Part shown: positions 1-7,734 of the stretch, in pieces
Layout: each line of letters begins with the position of its first letter
Position numbering within the stretch: position 1 is the first letter of the stretch
Assembly (NCBI GenBank): GCA_934670115.1
Contig: CAKUOV010000060.1
Location: 1-10,218 of the forward strand
Source of the DNA: an uncultured Eggerthellaceae bacterium
GTDB taxonomy: Bacteria > Actinomycetota > Coriobacteriia > Coriobacteriales > Eggerthellaceae
DNA length: 10,218 bases
Direction of reading: 5' to 3'
Notes under the pieces: generated by a model
What the model was told of the DNA's origin: nothing
Databases searched by the model: none
What the model saw: only the letters and a program-made list of their open reading frames with translations
Made by a program: the position numbers and the translations under genes

Positions 1-361
1 CGGCGCAACATAACCGCAGGTCACTGGGTTGCTCAATTCTTAGCACCAGAAATGAAATCCGTGCTCGAAAGTCAGGTACTATACCACGAGCGCGCTTTCA
101 TCTTTTTTAGCAGCAGAAAATCCATAGCTTGAAATGCGACGAAGTAACGTGGAGCGACTGGGCGCGGGCGGGGATGTTGCTGGCGCTCTGGGCGCATGGG
201 TGGCTGCCAGTGCGGGTGCAGTGCGGGCGCAGCTGGGCGCATGGGTGGCGAAGGCGGCTCTGGCGGGGGCGGCAGGCTCGCGAGCGATTTCGACTGCGGC
301 AAGTGCAGACGCGCGGGCGATGCTGCCGGATATGCCCCACCGGCGCCGGGCTCTTCCCCAC
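1..361. other. Gene-free G-rich stretch downstream of the BTAD regulator
   Basis: I see no gene I can defend here. Positions 1-78 are AT-richer and unremarkable. Positions 150-260 are strongly G-rich on the plus strand, with short repeated words built on GGGCGC and TGCGGG, including a 17-bp direct repeat listed separately. Both strands stay open for long stretches because of base composition. The plus frame from 134 gives an Ala/Gly-rich peptide. The minus frame from a GTG at 372 gives a Pro/Ala-rich 97-residue peptide that would overlap the end of the regulator gene. Neither start has an SD. A GC-rich palindrome (CCGGCGCCGG) lies about 20 nt past the regulator stop but has no T-tract, so it is not a clear terminator. 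Confidence 0.5.
188..249. repeat. 17-bp direct repeat, two copies 45 bp apart
   Basis: CTGGGCGCATGGGTGGC occurs at 188-204 and again, identically, at 233-249. The 45-bp period is a multiple of three, so in any open frame the copies encode the same peptide (LGAWVA on the plus strand). Between them are two related words, GTGCGGGTGCA and GTGCGGGCGCA. This could be a decayed internal duplication of a coding segment or a simple GC-rich slippage product. It is the only exact repeat of this size I noticed in the left end. Confidence 0.7.
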
Positions 362-3052
362 CTAGCGGGCACCGCCCAACGCTTGCTCGTACAAAGCGCA
401 GATAGCAGGCGATGGCTTAACGCCCAGCTGCTCGGCCAGAAAACGCTGGCAACCCAAAAACGTGTTGAGTGCGCTCACGCTTTGGCCCAGGCTTATTTGG
501 GACTGCATAATCAGTCCGCAGGCGTCTTCGCGCTCGGGGGAGCGCCGGCTTACTTCTTTCGCGTATTGCAGCGCCAAAAGGGTGTCACCGCGGTCGAAAA
601 GCGCTTGGGCGGCCGTCATAAGCGCATCGTTTATCTGCTCGGTCACGGCGCAGCAATAACGTGCGATACATTCGTTTTCGGGCGCACCGGGCAGCATCTC
701 GCCTGAAAAGTGTTGCGTGAGCTGCAAAAACGCACGGTCCCACTGATCTTGCGTACAAGCAGCATCGCGCAAACACCGGCATAAATGCTCGGCTTCCTGG
801 GCATCGCAATCAACAAGCGCGCTATCAAGCTGGTACGAGCCGCCCGAGCGAATAAGGTACGGACAGCTGCCATCGTCCAGGCGCAAGCCTTGGCGCAAAT
901 CGCTCCAAACGGCATGGAAATTGCGGCGCGCACAGCTCAGGGGGCTTTCGGGCCACAACAGCTCAACCAGGTAATCGCGATTGAAACCGCGCCCCTTTTC
1001 CGAGGCAAGAATCGCCAGCAAAACAATGGACTTCTTGCGCTTGAAGCTGCGCGCATCAAGCGTGCGCGAACCGATATTCGCCGAGAAGCAGCCCCACAAG
1101 TTCACACGCAAATGCGGAATGGGGACGACATGGTAATCCCAGGTAGATTCCCTGTTCCGAGGCTTTTCCTGCGTGGCCGGCTTCTGCAAGCAGCTCAGCG
1201 CATGCGTAATATTCCTATGCAGCTTTTGGGGAAGAGTCGCGCCGGGAAGAGCCAGCGCGGCGGTCAGCGCATCGGCAAACTCCTGCTTGAGTGAATCGTC
1301 GAAGGCATAAGCTGCATCTTGAGCACACCAGCAAGAAGCGATAACCGCCGCCAAAAGGCTTTGATGCGCAAGCGGTGCTTCCACCGAAGGAGCAGGTGTC
1401 GGATGCTCGGCGAACCGCCGAATTGCTTCTTGCAACATGCGCAGTGCGGCAGCGGGGGCGGTCGCAACGGTCGCACCTTCACCGGCAACGCCTTCATCCG
1501 CGCCTTCACCTGCACCTTCGTGTGCAGTAGGCGTAGCTTCCCCCGTGCGTGCGGCGGTGGGCGCGCCGCCTTCTCCCTTGAAGAGAGCGCTCTTCCCTTC
1601 GATAGCCGCATCAACAAACTCCCCGAAGCTTACTTCATCGGGTGCCTGCGAGAACGCCAGCGCATACGCGAAAAAGAGAAACTGGACCTGCCACGATGCA
1701 AGCAATCTGTCCGCTTTCGCTTGGGCAAGCAAATAGCTCGACATCGCTTTTATTGCATCTGCCTCATCCGTCACCCCCGCAACCCCATCAGGCGAATCAA
1801 CCTGGGTGCGCAAGGCAAGCGCGGCATACAGGCAGCGCGCCTCGAGTGAAAGCTGTTCATTCGCGCAGCTTGCCCACAGACAATCGACATCGGGCGCGGC
1901 ATCGGGCGCTTCCTTCCCTACGACGCGCGCAAACAGTGCCGCCGCCGCCAGCGTTCCGTCATTGGCAGGACAGGCGCAGGCGAGCTTTTCCACCATGCGC
2001 TCAAATGCATCAGGAGCCGAAAGCGCCCAAGAAAGCGCCTGCTCAGTGGCAACTCGTTTTTGCTCAACCCGGGTCAGCAGAGCAAGAGCCGCCGAACACG
2101 CACGATCGGAATTTCCCGTTGCCAGCAGCGCATCAACAAAGCAACGCGCATAGGTATGCACGTCTTCATCTTCCAGAAACGAAACCGTTTCGGCGCACAG
2201 CGGCATCACCACCCGTTCGAACAGAGCATCATCACAGGTAAGCGTCTCGTAACAACCCTTCACATCGTCATGCGCGAAATAGGGATACTGCCGCACCAGC
2301 CGCGTAAAAGAAGGCGTCAGGTCAACGGGCAACGCCGGCAGCATGGTAGCCGGCACCGAACCTGCCCCGAAAAGAAGCAAACCCGCCAGTACATCTTCCA
2401 CAGGAAGCTCGTCAAGAGCGAACCCGCGGACCAAAAGAAACGCACCCTGGTCTTCTCCCCAGTTTATTGCGGGAATACGCGCAATAAAGCCGCTCTGGCC
2501 GCAGCCGTCTTTTTGAGCCGCGCACGCCGATTCCTTCGCGTACGTGCTTGCAAGATCTTGCTCGGAGCTCTGCACGAGCAGCGCCTTACTGCCCGCAACG
2601 ACATTCCAAGCGCCGCCTTTCGAAAAGCTTTCCGCGCACACGGGCGTGGAACAAGCAAGAACTTCGCAGCCAGCGACAAGCAAATTACTTGCACATTCCG
2701 CGAACGCCTTTGCCTGCGCGGGACTCAGCGATGGAACGTCATCGAATACCACCAGTGCAGTTTCGGGGTCGCGCTGACAGATAAGCTGGTCAAGCGTGCC
2801 TTCGTTGAGTGCGCGCAAGAAACGCAAATCCTGGCAGTCCAACCAAAACACGTGCCAAAAGGAAAAGACCAGGGAGGCATATTGAGCGGCAAGCATCGAC
2901 TTGCCGAAGCCCGTTGGCGCCGCCAGCAGGCGGGCGTCGGCGCGAGCGGAAAGCAGCTTGGCAACCAAAAAGCGGCGTGATTTCATTTCGCAGTCCTCCA
3001 GCGCGGACGGAACAGCACCTCGGCACGCTGCGTTATTGATGTAAGTTTCCAT
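362..3052 (-). CDS. Large BTAD/SARP-type transcriptional regulator with N-terminal MalT-like ATPase
   Basis: Predicted cytoplasmic regulator of 896 residues. The N-terminus has a P-loop with the MalT-style loop APTGFGKS (residues 45-52, Lys51) and a Walker B strand ALVVFDD (99-105). Residues about 200-640 are helix- and Ala-rich and contain a Gly/Ala/Glu low-complexity linker at about 494-536. The C-terminus carries an OmpR-like winged helix (about 647-742; landmarks LRVNLWGCF, KRKKSIVLLAILA, LVELLWPE, ARRNFHAVWSDLR) and then a helical bacterial transcriptional activation domain (about 745-890). In these families the ATPase acts as a ligand-controlled switch and the wHTH-BTAD binds DNA; the ligand and targets here are unknown. 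The frame is open back to 3304, but I chose ATG 3052 because AAGGAGG sits 6 nt before it and the upstream translation does not look like protein. No neighbouring target is evident. The dyads just upstream suggest self-regulation. Confidence 0.9.
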   Translation of the reverse strand: METYINNAACRGAVPSALEDCEMKSRRFLVAKLLSARADARLLAAPTGFGKSMLAAQYASLVFSFWHVFWLDCQDLRFLRALNEGTLDQLICQRDPETALVVFDDVPSLSPAQAKAFAECASNLLVAGCEVLACSTPVCAESFSKGGAWNVVAGSKALLVQSSEQDLASTYAKESACAAQKDGCGQSGFIARIPAINWGEDQGAFLLVRGFALDELPVEDVLAGLLLFGAGSVPATMLPALPVDLTPSFTRLVRQYPYFAHDDVKGCYETLTCDDALFERVVMPLCAETVSFLEDEDVHTYARCFVDALLATGNSDRACSAALALLTRVEQKRVATEQALSWALSAPDAFERMVEKLACACPANDGTLAAAALFARVVGKEAPDAAPDVDCLWASCANEQLSLEARCLYAALALRTQVDSPDGVAGVTDEADAIKAMSSYLLAQAKADRLLASWQVQFLFFAYALAFSQAPDEVSFGEFVDAAIEGKSALFKGEGGAPTAARTGEATPTAHEGAGEGADEGVAGEGATVATAPAAALRMLQEAIRRFAEHPTPAPSVEAPLAHQSLLAAVIASCWCAQDAAYAFDDSLKQEFADALTAALALPGATLPQKLHRNITHALSCLQKPATQEKPRNRESTWDYHVVPIPHLRVNLWGCFSANIGSRTLDARSFKRKKSIVLLAILASEKGRGFNRDYLVELLWPESPLSCARRNFHAVWSDLRQGLRLDDGSCPYLIRSGGSYQLDSALVDCDAQEAEHLCRCLRDAACTQDQWDRAFLQLTQHFSGEMLPGAPENECIARYCCAVTEQINDALMTAAQALFDRGDTLLALQYAKEVSRRSPEREDACGLIMQSQISLGQSVSALNTFLGCQRFLAEQLGVKPSPAICALYEQALGGAR

Positions 3053-3090
3053 GAAAATCCTCCTTTTTGCGGGGTCGTCTGGTAGCACGG

Positions 3091-3119
3091 ACAATACCCA
3101 CGCGCAAGAGGGGAAACAA
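3091..3119 (-). promoter_or_regulatory. Probable sigma70 promoter of the BTAD regulator
   Basis: Read on the minus strand, TTGTTT (3119-3114) and TATTGT (3096-3091) are separated by exactly 17 nt. Transcription would begin near 3084, giving a leader of about 30 nt that includes the AGGAGG ribosome site (3064-3059). Each hexamer departs from consensus by two bases, so this would be a moderate promoter, consistent with one that needs help from a factor bound at the dyads immediately upstream. Confidence 0.55.
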
Positions 3120-3126
3120 TAAAAAG

Positions 3127-3162
3127 GGTGTTGATCAACACCTGAGCGGCTGTTGCTCAACA
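3127..3162. promoter_or_regulatory. Tandem dyad sites upstream of the BTAD gene (operator or bidirectional terminator)
   Basis: A perfect 16-bp palindrome GGTGTTGATCAACACC (3127-3142) is followed by TGTTGCTCAACA (3151-3162), which differs from the core TGTTGATCAACA (3129-3140) at one base. The centres are 22 bp apart, about two helical turns, so both would face the same side of the helix. They fall at about -50 and -72 relative to the predicted start of the BTAD transcript, positions typical for an activator. Alternatively, the outer arms (AAAAGGGTGTTGA and TCAACACCTTTT) pair with a loop of about 22 nt and have T-tracts on both strands. That could make a weak terminator for the small gene at 3317-3784. 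I favour the operator reading because of the spacing and the promoter alignment. Confidence 0.6.
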
Positions 3163-3316
3163 CCTTTTCGGTTGAATTTTTTTGGATAGATGGCGAAATG
3201 CGATGAAAAACCGCACGCTGCAAACAAACGTTTTCAGCATCCCGGCAAACGCCGGCGGGCAAAAAAATCGGACAAGGGACCAAACGCCGCTTGCCCGAAT
3301 CCAAGGGAACTCAGCT

Positions 3317-3784
3317 TTACGCTAAAACAAGATACGCCACTAAAACGGCAACGCCTACAACCGCCGCAGCGATAATGATTTTCTGCAAAAGCGGCATAGG
3401 CTCGCTCAACAGATCTTCGGCAGTTTGCTCATGCTCGCTGTTGCGCTGTTTCTTCTGGCGCTTGGCCGCACTTGTTGCCGCTGTCTTCCCTGCCGCTACA
3501 TCCGACACATCGCGCGGCACACCGGCAGATGTTCCTGCAGCAGCGCGCGTATCGGCATCCACCTTGCCTCCCGCGACAAACGCATCAAAGTCATCCTCTG
3601 CGGCTGCGTCATAAAAAGCAGCCACTTCATCTGCGATTTCTTCTGCATCTTCGTAAGTTTCCGCAGCAACGGAAGCCTTGCTTCGAAGCGATGTCGGAAC
3701 AGGCGAGGCCGCAGCAGCACCTACAACAAACACTTCCTCTTCATCGTCTTCGAAAGAAATATGATTATAGGTATCTTGAGCCAT
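3317..3784 (-). CDS. Acidic tail-anchored membrane protein, function unknown
   Basis: 155 residues; I do not recognise a family. The first 75 residues are strongly acidic (DDEEE at 13-17, EDDFDAF at 63-69) and Ala-rich. A disordered Ala/Thr/Ser stretch follows, then a basic patch KRQKKQR (108-114), and the protein ends in one hydrophobic segment (about 135-155, rich in Ile/Val/Ala/Leu) with nothing after it. There is no N-terminal signal peptide. This is a C-tail-anchored layout, with the bulk expected in the cytoplasm (positive-inside rule). The ATG is supported by AAAGGAGG 9-10 nt upstream. It lies upstream of the BTAD regulator on the same strand, 264 nt away, with a separate promoter likely for each. 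The Asp/Glu-rich head may recruit a partner protein; that is inference. Confidence 0.8.
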   Translation of the reverse strand: MAQDTYNHISFEDDEEEVFVVGAAAASPVPTSLRSKASVAAETYEDAEEIADEVAAFYDAAAEDDFDAFVAGGKVDADTRAAAGTSAGVPRDVSDVAAGKTAATSAAKRQKKQRNSEHEQTAEDLLSEPMPLLQKIIIAAAVVGVAVLVAYLVLA

Positions 3785-3852
3785 AGCGGCTGTCCTCCTT
3801 TAATCTTGCTACTCATTACGGGCTGCCAGCGCAACCGATTATCGCAGCTTAT

Positions 3853-3884
3853 TACCGTAATTCCAACGTACCGCAGTTCCAACG
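3853..3884. repeat. 16-bp tandem repeat in the leader of the tail-anchored protein gene
   Basis: Two abutting 16-bp units, TACCGTAATTCCAACG (3853-3868) and TACCGCAGTTCCAACG (3869-3884), match at 14 of 16 positions. They lie 70-100 nt upstream of the ATG at 3784 and downstream of the candidate -10, so they would be inside the 5' untranslated leader. A repeated protein- or RNA-binding site is possible, as is a chance duplication. Confidence 0.6.
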
Positions 3885-3923
3885 CGGTCCGAGCGAAGTT
3901 TGTCACCAACTTGATTCTTCGCC

Positions 3924-3929
3924 ATTATA
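3924..3929 (-). promoter_or_regulatory. Candidate -10 element (TATAAT) for the tail-anchored protein gene
   Basis: A perfect TATAAT is read on the minus strand at 3929-3924, about 140 nt before the start codon. No acceptable -35 hexamer lies 16-18 nt upstream and there is no TG extension, so the call rests on the -10 alone. If used, the transcript would begin near 3917 and start with the GCGAAG/CTTCGC inverted repeat region. Confidence 0.3.
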
Positions 3930-4619
3930 GCTGCTTGCCCACCCGTCGCCTTCGCAGTGCCAGTAGCTTCAGCCATTCACCATTTAATTTCAATCAGAAA
4001 GACGCGTGCGTTGTTGAAACATCGAACTGACCGAGGTCGGAAAACGGCCACAATCGAAAAAACGGGCTCAAACCGATGCGGCACGACTTTGATAACAGCC
4101 AGCCAGTGCGTCCAATCGCCAAAAACAAGAAATCACGGGCACCGACATGAATCGAGCCCTTCGAGAAAAGCAGTTTGTCGTTTTTTTGCCGCGAATACGC
4201 CCAGATTGACGATACAGGGCAGGTCGGAGGTGCAAACGAGACGATTCATGACCCTTCAGTCCAGCCACTTCCAACAAAAGCCCAGGTCGCAAAATTCTCC
4301 CGGTGACAACAGGTGCAGCAGAACCTCCTCCACCTGCCCCGTACCGTCGATTTGCGCGTTTTAGAGCGTTTTTTCCGACAAGATGTCATTCAAAACAACG
4401 CAGCAGACGCTAAGCCCACTTAGATACGAAACGCGACACGAGAGACCCCATGCAAACGCGGCACGGCGCTCACGAAACAGCAATGATTCGGAGTACCACG
4501 CACGCGAAACCACGCACGCAAGCAACGCAACGCGCCAATCGCAAAGAAATGTTGCATCTGCATTGCGCTTTGAGGGAAAATTGCAGGCGGAAAAAACATC
4601 GACACCGAAAGGCAAAGAT

Positions 4620-7600
4620 ATGGTTGGACATACAATCGACGAATCGGCCGAAACGCGCGAAGAAGAACGCGCTTTCAAGGAAACGCTGGAAAAAACGGGG
4701 TTTACGCTCACGGATACCACCGATGTTTCTGAAATTGGCGCACGCGCTTATGTGATGCGTCACGAAAAAACGGCCGCACGTCTGCTGTTCCTGAAAAGCG
4801 ACGATACAAACAAAGCGTTTTCTATTTCGTTTCGCACGCCTCCGCAAGATAGCACCGGCGTGTTTCACATTCTTGAGCACTCCGTTTTATGCGGCTCGAA
4901 AAAATACCCGGTCAAAGAGCCGTTCGTGAACCTTTTGAAGACGTCGATGCAGACGTTTTTGAACGCCATGACGTTTCCCGATAAAACAATGTATCCCGTG
5001 GCCAGCACAAACGACCAGGATCTTCTGAACTTGACCGATGTATACCTTGACGCGGTATTTCACCCGGCCATCTACGAGAAAGAAGCCATCTTCCAGCAAG
5101 AAGGCTGGCACTACGAGCGTGCAGGGGCAGACACAGGGGATGCGGAAGACGCGGAAGATGCAGCAACCGAAAGAGCCGAAGCGAGCAGCGCAGACGCTAC
5201 GTCCGCAAGCACCGCAGCCGCGCCTGCAAGTACTACCGCAAAAGCCGCACCGCAGCTTGCCATCAATGGCGTGGTCTACAACGAGATGAAAGGCGCGCTC
5301 TCTGAGCCCGAGGAAATGTTGTGCGACCTGATAAACGCGGGGCTCTTCCCCGACTCTCCGTACGGCTTTGAGTCCGGCGGTCTGCCTTCGGACATTCCCA
5401 ACTTGACTTACGAGCAGTTCCTTGACGAGCATCGCCGGCATTACCGCCCCGACAACAGCTACATCATTTTATACGGCGACATTGATTTGCTGCCCATGCT
5501 TACCTTGATTGACCAGCATCTTTGCGCCGCGCAGCCCGAAAGTGGCGCAGGCGGCGAAAGCGGCACACTGCAGGCGCGCACCATTGCGCACCAGGAGCCC
5601 GTTATGTCGCTGGGCGGCACGCTTTCCATGGACATCTCCCAGGAAAATGCCTGCTGCGGCATTGGCTACGTTCTGGGCGAGACGTGCGATTTCACGCGCA
5701 TAAACGCCATGGGCGTGCTCATTGACGCCCTGTGCGGCTCGAACGAAGCGCCGCTAAAACGCGCACTGCTTGACGAAGGCGTTGCCGACGACATTGACTT
5801 CGTTTTGCGCGACAGCATGGCGCAGCCCTACGTTTTAGCGTACGCGAAGGGCATCGAACCGGGCGCGCTATCCACGTTCCACCAGCTTGTGACGAACCAC
5901 ATTGCAGCCCTGGTGGAAGGCGGCATTGACCCCGAACTCATTGAAGCGGCGCTCTCTCATGAGGAATTCTTGCTGCGCGAACGCGATTTCGGATACGCCG
6001 ACGGCGTGATAAATGCCATGAGCGCACTGGCCGGCTGGCTCTACGATGACAATTGCCCCGTTGAAGGCCTACGTTACGAGAAATGCTTCGCCTACCTGCG
6101 CGAACAGCTCTCCCAGGGCTACTTTGAGCAACTTGCGCGCGAAGTGTTCTTGCAAAACAACCATGTAGCATCGGGAGAGATCCTGGTAGCAGGCGCGCCG
6201 AACACTGCCGAAGCCGAGCGCTTGGAAAAAGCCGCCGCAAACATGGGTGCGGAAGGCTTCGCGGCCGTAGACGCTACCGTGAAAACGCTGCGCGCCGCCC
6301 AAGAGCAGCCCGACGATCCCGCCGCCGTGGCCGCCCTTCCCCAGCTTTCGCCGAAAGACATCACCGACGCAAAGCCGTGGGGCGCTTACGGCTTGGATGA
6401 AAACGCACCCGTTCCCTGTCTGCGCCATCATTTGGAAACGCATGGTATTACGTACCTGCAGCTTTATTACAACATGGACGCCATCCCATTCGACCAGCTG
6501 CCCTACACCGCAGTTCTTGCGTTCGTCATGGGCAAGCTTGCCACGCAGCGCTGGAGCGCGGCGCAGTTGGACACGCTGGTCCAAAGCAAGCTGGGCGCGC
6601 TGACTTTCGCCCCGAAAGTCGTGAGCAGCGATAACGACCCGCACGCCTTCACGTTGTCTTTAGGTGTGGGGGCATCGTGCCTTGAGATGAAAACGGCCGA
6701 AGCGCTGGATATCATTGGCGAGATTGCGGCTCATACCGATTTTACCGACACGGCGCGTATTAAGGGCATTTTGACGCAGCTGCGCATCCAGCTTGAGCAA
6801 ATGTTTATCGGCGCAGGTCACAGCGTTGCTATGGAGCGCGTATGCTCGTATCTGCGTGAAGGCGCCCTGGTATCACAGCAAGTGAGCGGCATTGACTTGT
6901 ACGTGTTCCTGAAGGATTTGCTGGCGCATTTCGATGAGCGCGCAAATGAACTTTCCGCAAAGCTCCAAGCAATGGCGACCATCATCTTTGACCCCCGCAA
7001 CGTACTGGCAAGCTTCACGGGCACGCAGGCGGCATACGAAACGTTCTTGCATGCGTTGAGCGGCACGGGCTGCCTGGACGCCCCCGCCAGCACCGGCGCA
7101 GGCGATAAGCCGGAGCGCGCCTTGATAGTACCACGCCCCACCATCAAGAAAGAAGCGTTCATTGTTCCCGCAGACGTTACCTACACCGCCTGCGGCCATG
7201 ACCGTCGCTTGCTGAACGAAGCGCTGCCCTACCACGGATCGCAGCTTATTGTTGCAAATGCATGCTCGCTGGACTTCATCTGGAACGAAGTGCGCGTAAA
7301 AGGCGGCGCTTACGGCGGCGGCCTGCGCGTTCCTGCGAAAAACGACATCATGTTCTACTCGTATCGCGACCCACGTATCGATGAAACGCTCGAACGCTAC
7401 CGCGCCACGGCCGATTGGCTGCGCAACTTCACGCCTTCTGCGCGCGAGTTCGACGGCTACGTGGTTAGCAGCGTGGCTGCGCTGGATAACCCCCAGAAAC
7501 CGCGTCCGATGATTGTTGCCCAGAACAACGCGTTCCTGCAGGGACGCGCAGCTGACTTCCGCCTGCAGTGCCGCAGCGAAGTGCTGGAAAGCACGACGGA

Positions 7601-7724
7601 AACGGTACGCGCCTTTGCCGATACGCTGGAAGCCGCGGCAAACAAGGAAAGCATGTGCACCATTGGCAATCGCGCCATCATTGAAAACGCGAAGACGGAA
7701 TTCAACACGATAGAGCTGTTCTAA
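4620..7724 (+). CDS. M16C-family zinc peptidase (PreP-like, insulinase superfamily)
   Basis: Predicted cytoplasmic metallopeptidase that closes around oligopeptides and degrades them. From ATG 4620 it has 1034 residues. The inverted zinc motif is HILEH (His83, Glu86, His87) and the third ligand is Glu222 in YNEMKG. The partner site in the far C-terminal half is Arg892 and Tyr898 in RVKGGAYGGG, with the spacing seen in PreP. The family hallmarks LCGSKKYPVKEPF, NAMTFPDKTMYP and EGWHYE are present. Two M16 halves joined by the M16C-associated region are expected. A 45-residue Ala/Asp/Glu/Ser/Thr insert (167-211) splits EGWHYE from the NEMKG strand, explaining the length above about 970. The frame is open from ATG 4383, but I chose 4620: VGHTI there matches the usual family start, a GAAAGG lies 7 nt upstream, and the 79 upstream residues are Arg/Ser/His-rich with no SD. 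No signal peptide. Nothing here ties it to sufC. Confidence 0.93.
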   Translation: MVGHTIDESAETREEERAFKETLEKTGFTLTDTTDVSEIGARAYVMRHEKTAARLLFLKSDDTNKAFSISFRTPPQDSTGVFHILEHSVLCGSKKYPVKEPFVNLLKTSMQTFLNAMTFPDKTMYPVASTNDQDLLNLTDVYLDAVFHPAIYEKEAIFQQEGWHYERAGADTGDAEDAEDAATERAEASSADATSASTAAAPASTTAKAAPQLAINGVVYNEMKGALSEPEEMLCDLINAGLFPDSPYGFESGGLPSDIPNLTYEQFLDEHRRHYRPDNSYIILYGDIDLLPMLTLIDQHLCAAQPESGAGGESGTLQARTIAHQEPVMSLGGTLSMDISQENACCGIGYVLGETCDFTRINAMGVLIDALCGSNEAPLKRALLDEGVADDIDFVLRDSMAQPYVLAYAKGIEPGALSTFHQLVTNHIAALVEGGIDPELIEAALSHEEFLLRERDFGYADGVINAMSALAGWLYDDNCPVEGLRYEKCFAYLREQLSQGYFEQLAREVFLQNNHVASGEILVAGAPNTAEAERLEKAAANMGAEGFAAVDATVKTLRAAQEQPDDPAAVAALPQLSPKDITDAKPWGAYGLDENAPVPCLRHHLETHGITYLQLYYNMDAIPFDQLPYTAVLAFVMGKLATQRWSAAQLDTLVQSKLGALTFAPKVVSSDNDPHAFTLSLGVGASCLEMKTAEALDIIGEIAAHTDFTDTARIKGILTQLRIQLEQMFIGAGHSVAMERVCSYLREGALVSQQVSGIDLYVFLKDLLAHFDERANELSAKLQAMATIIFDPRNVLASFTGTQAAYETFLHALSGTGCLDAPASTGAGDKPERALIVPRPTIKKEAFIVPADVTYTACGHDRRLLNEALPYHGSQLIVANACSLDFIWNEVRVKGGAYGGGLRVPAKNDIMFYSYRDPRIDETLERYRATADWLRNFTPSAREFDGYVVSSVAALDNPQKPRPMIVAQNNAFLQGRAADFRLQCRSEVLESTTETVRAFADTLEAAANKESMCTIGNRAIIENAKTEFNTIELF

Positions 7725-7734
7725 CGGCACCACG

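Larger units (their letters stand above)
3785..4619. other. Long intergenic gap between divergent genes
   Basis: These 835 nt separate the minus-strand tail-anchored protein from the plus-strand peptidase. The left part holds a -10 hexamer and a 16-bp tandem repeat (listed separately) and an inverted pair GCGAAG/CTTCGC at 3893-3898 and 3917-3922. The middle (3950-4380) is less GC-rich and has frames open only by chance. Their translations are rich in Ser, Arg, His, Thr and Asn and have no SD. From 4383 to 4619 the peptidase frame is open, but the encoded 79 residues look like translated spacer. I found no tRNA, and no tmRNA or SRP-type signature. No convincing promoter for the peptidase was found by eye. 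Confidence 0.55.

Noticed and set aside
79..372. Minus-strand 97-residue Pro/Ala-rich frame starting at a GTG that overlaps the BTAD stop
   Set aside because: No SD before the GTG, low-complexity composition explained by GC bias, and an equally long frame on the other strand.
134..706. Plus-strand 190-residue frame
   Set aside because: More than half lies antisense to the conserved wHTH-BTAD coding region; no SD; only the G-rich repeat part looks even loosely protein-like.
3242..3271. CCGGC/GCCGG hairpin next to a run of seven A as terminator of the 3317-3784 gene
   Set aside because: On the minus strand the T-run precedes the stem rather than following it, so it does not fit intrinsic termination in the needed direction.
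3053..3304. Upstream extension of the BTAD frame to ATG 3304
   Set aside because: Runs through the predicted promoter and dyads, has no SD, and the peptide is unlike the rest; ATG 3052 has a strong SD.
4133..4249. Short minus-strand frame of 38 residues starting at ATG 4249
   Set aside because: The AAGGG before it is only 2-3 nt from the ATG, too close to act as an SD, and there is no other support.
3957..4364. Plus-strand 135-residue frame in the intergenic gap
   Set aside because: Ser/Arg/His/Thr-rich, no SD, no recognisable motif; typical of translated spacer.
4358..4367. GTTTTAGAGC, identical to the start of a type II CRISPR repeat
   Set aside because: Single occurrence with no array, no anti-repeat and no cas gene in the window; chance match.
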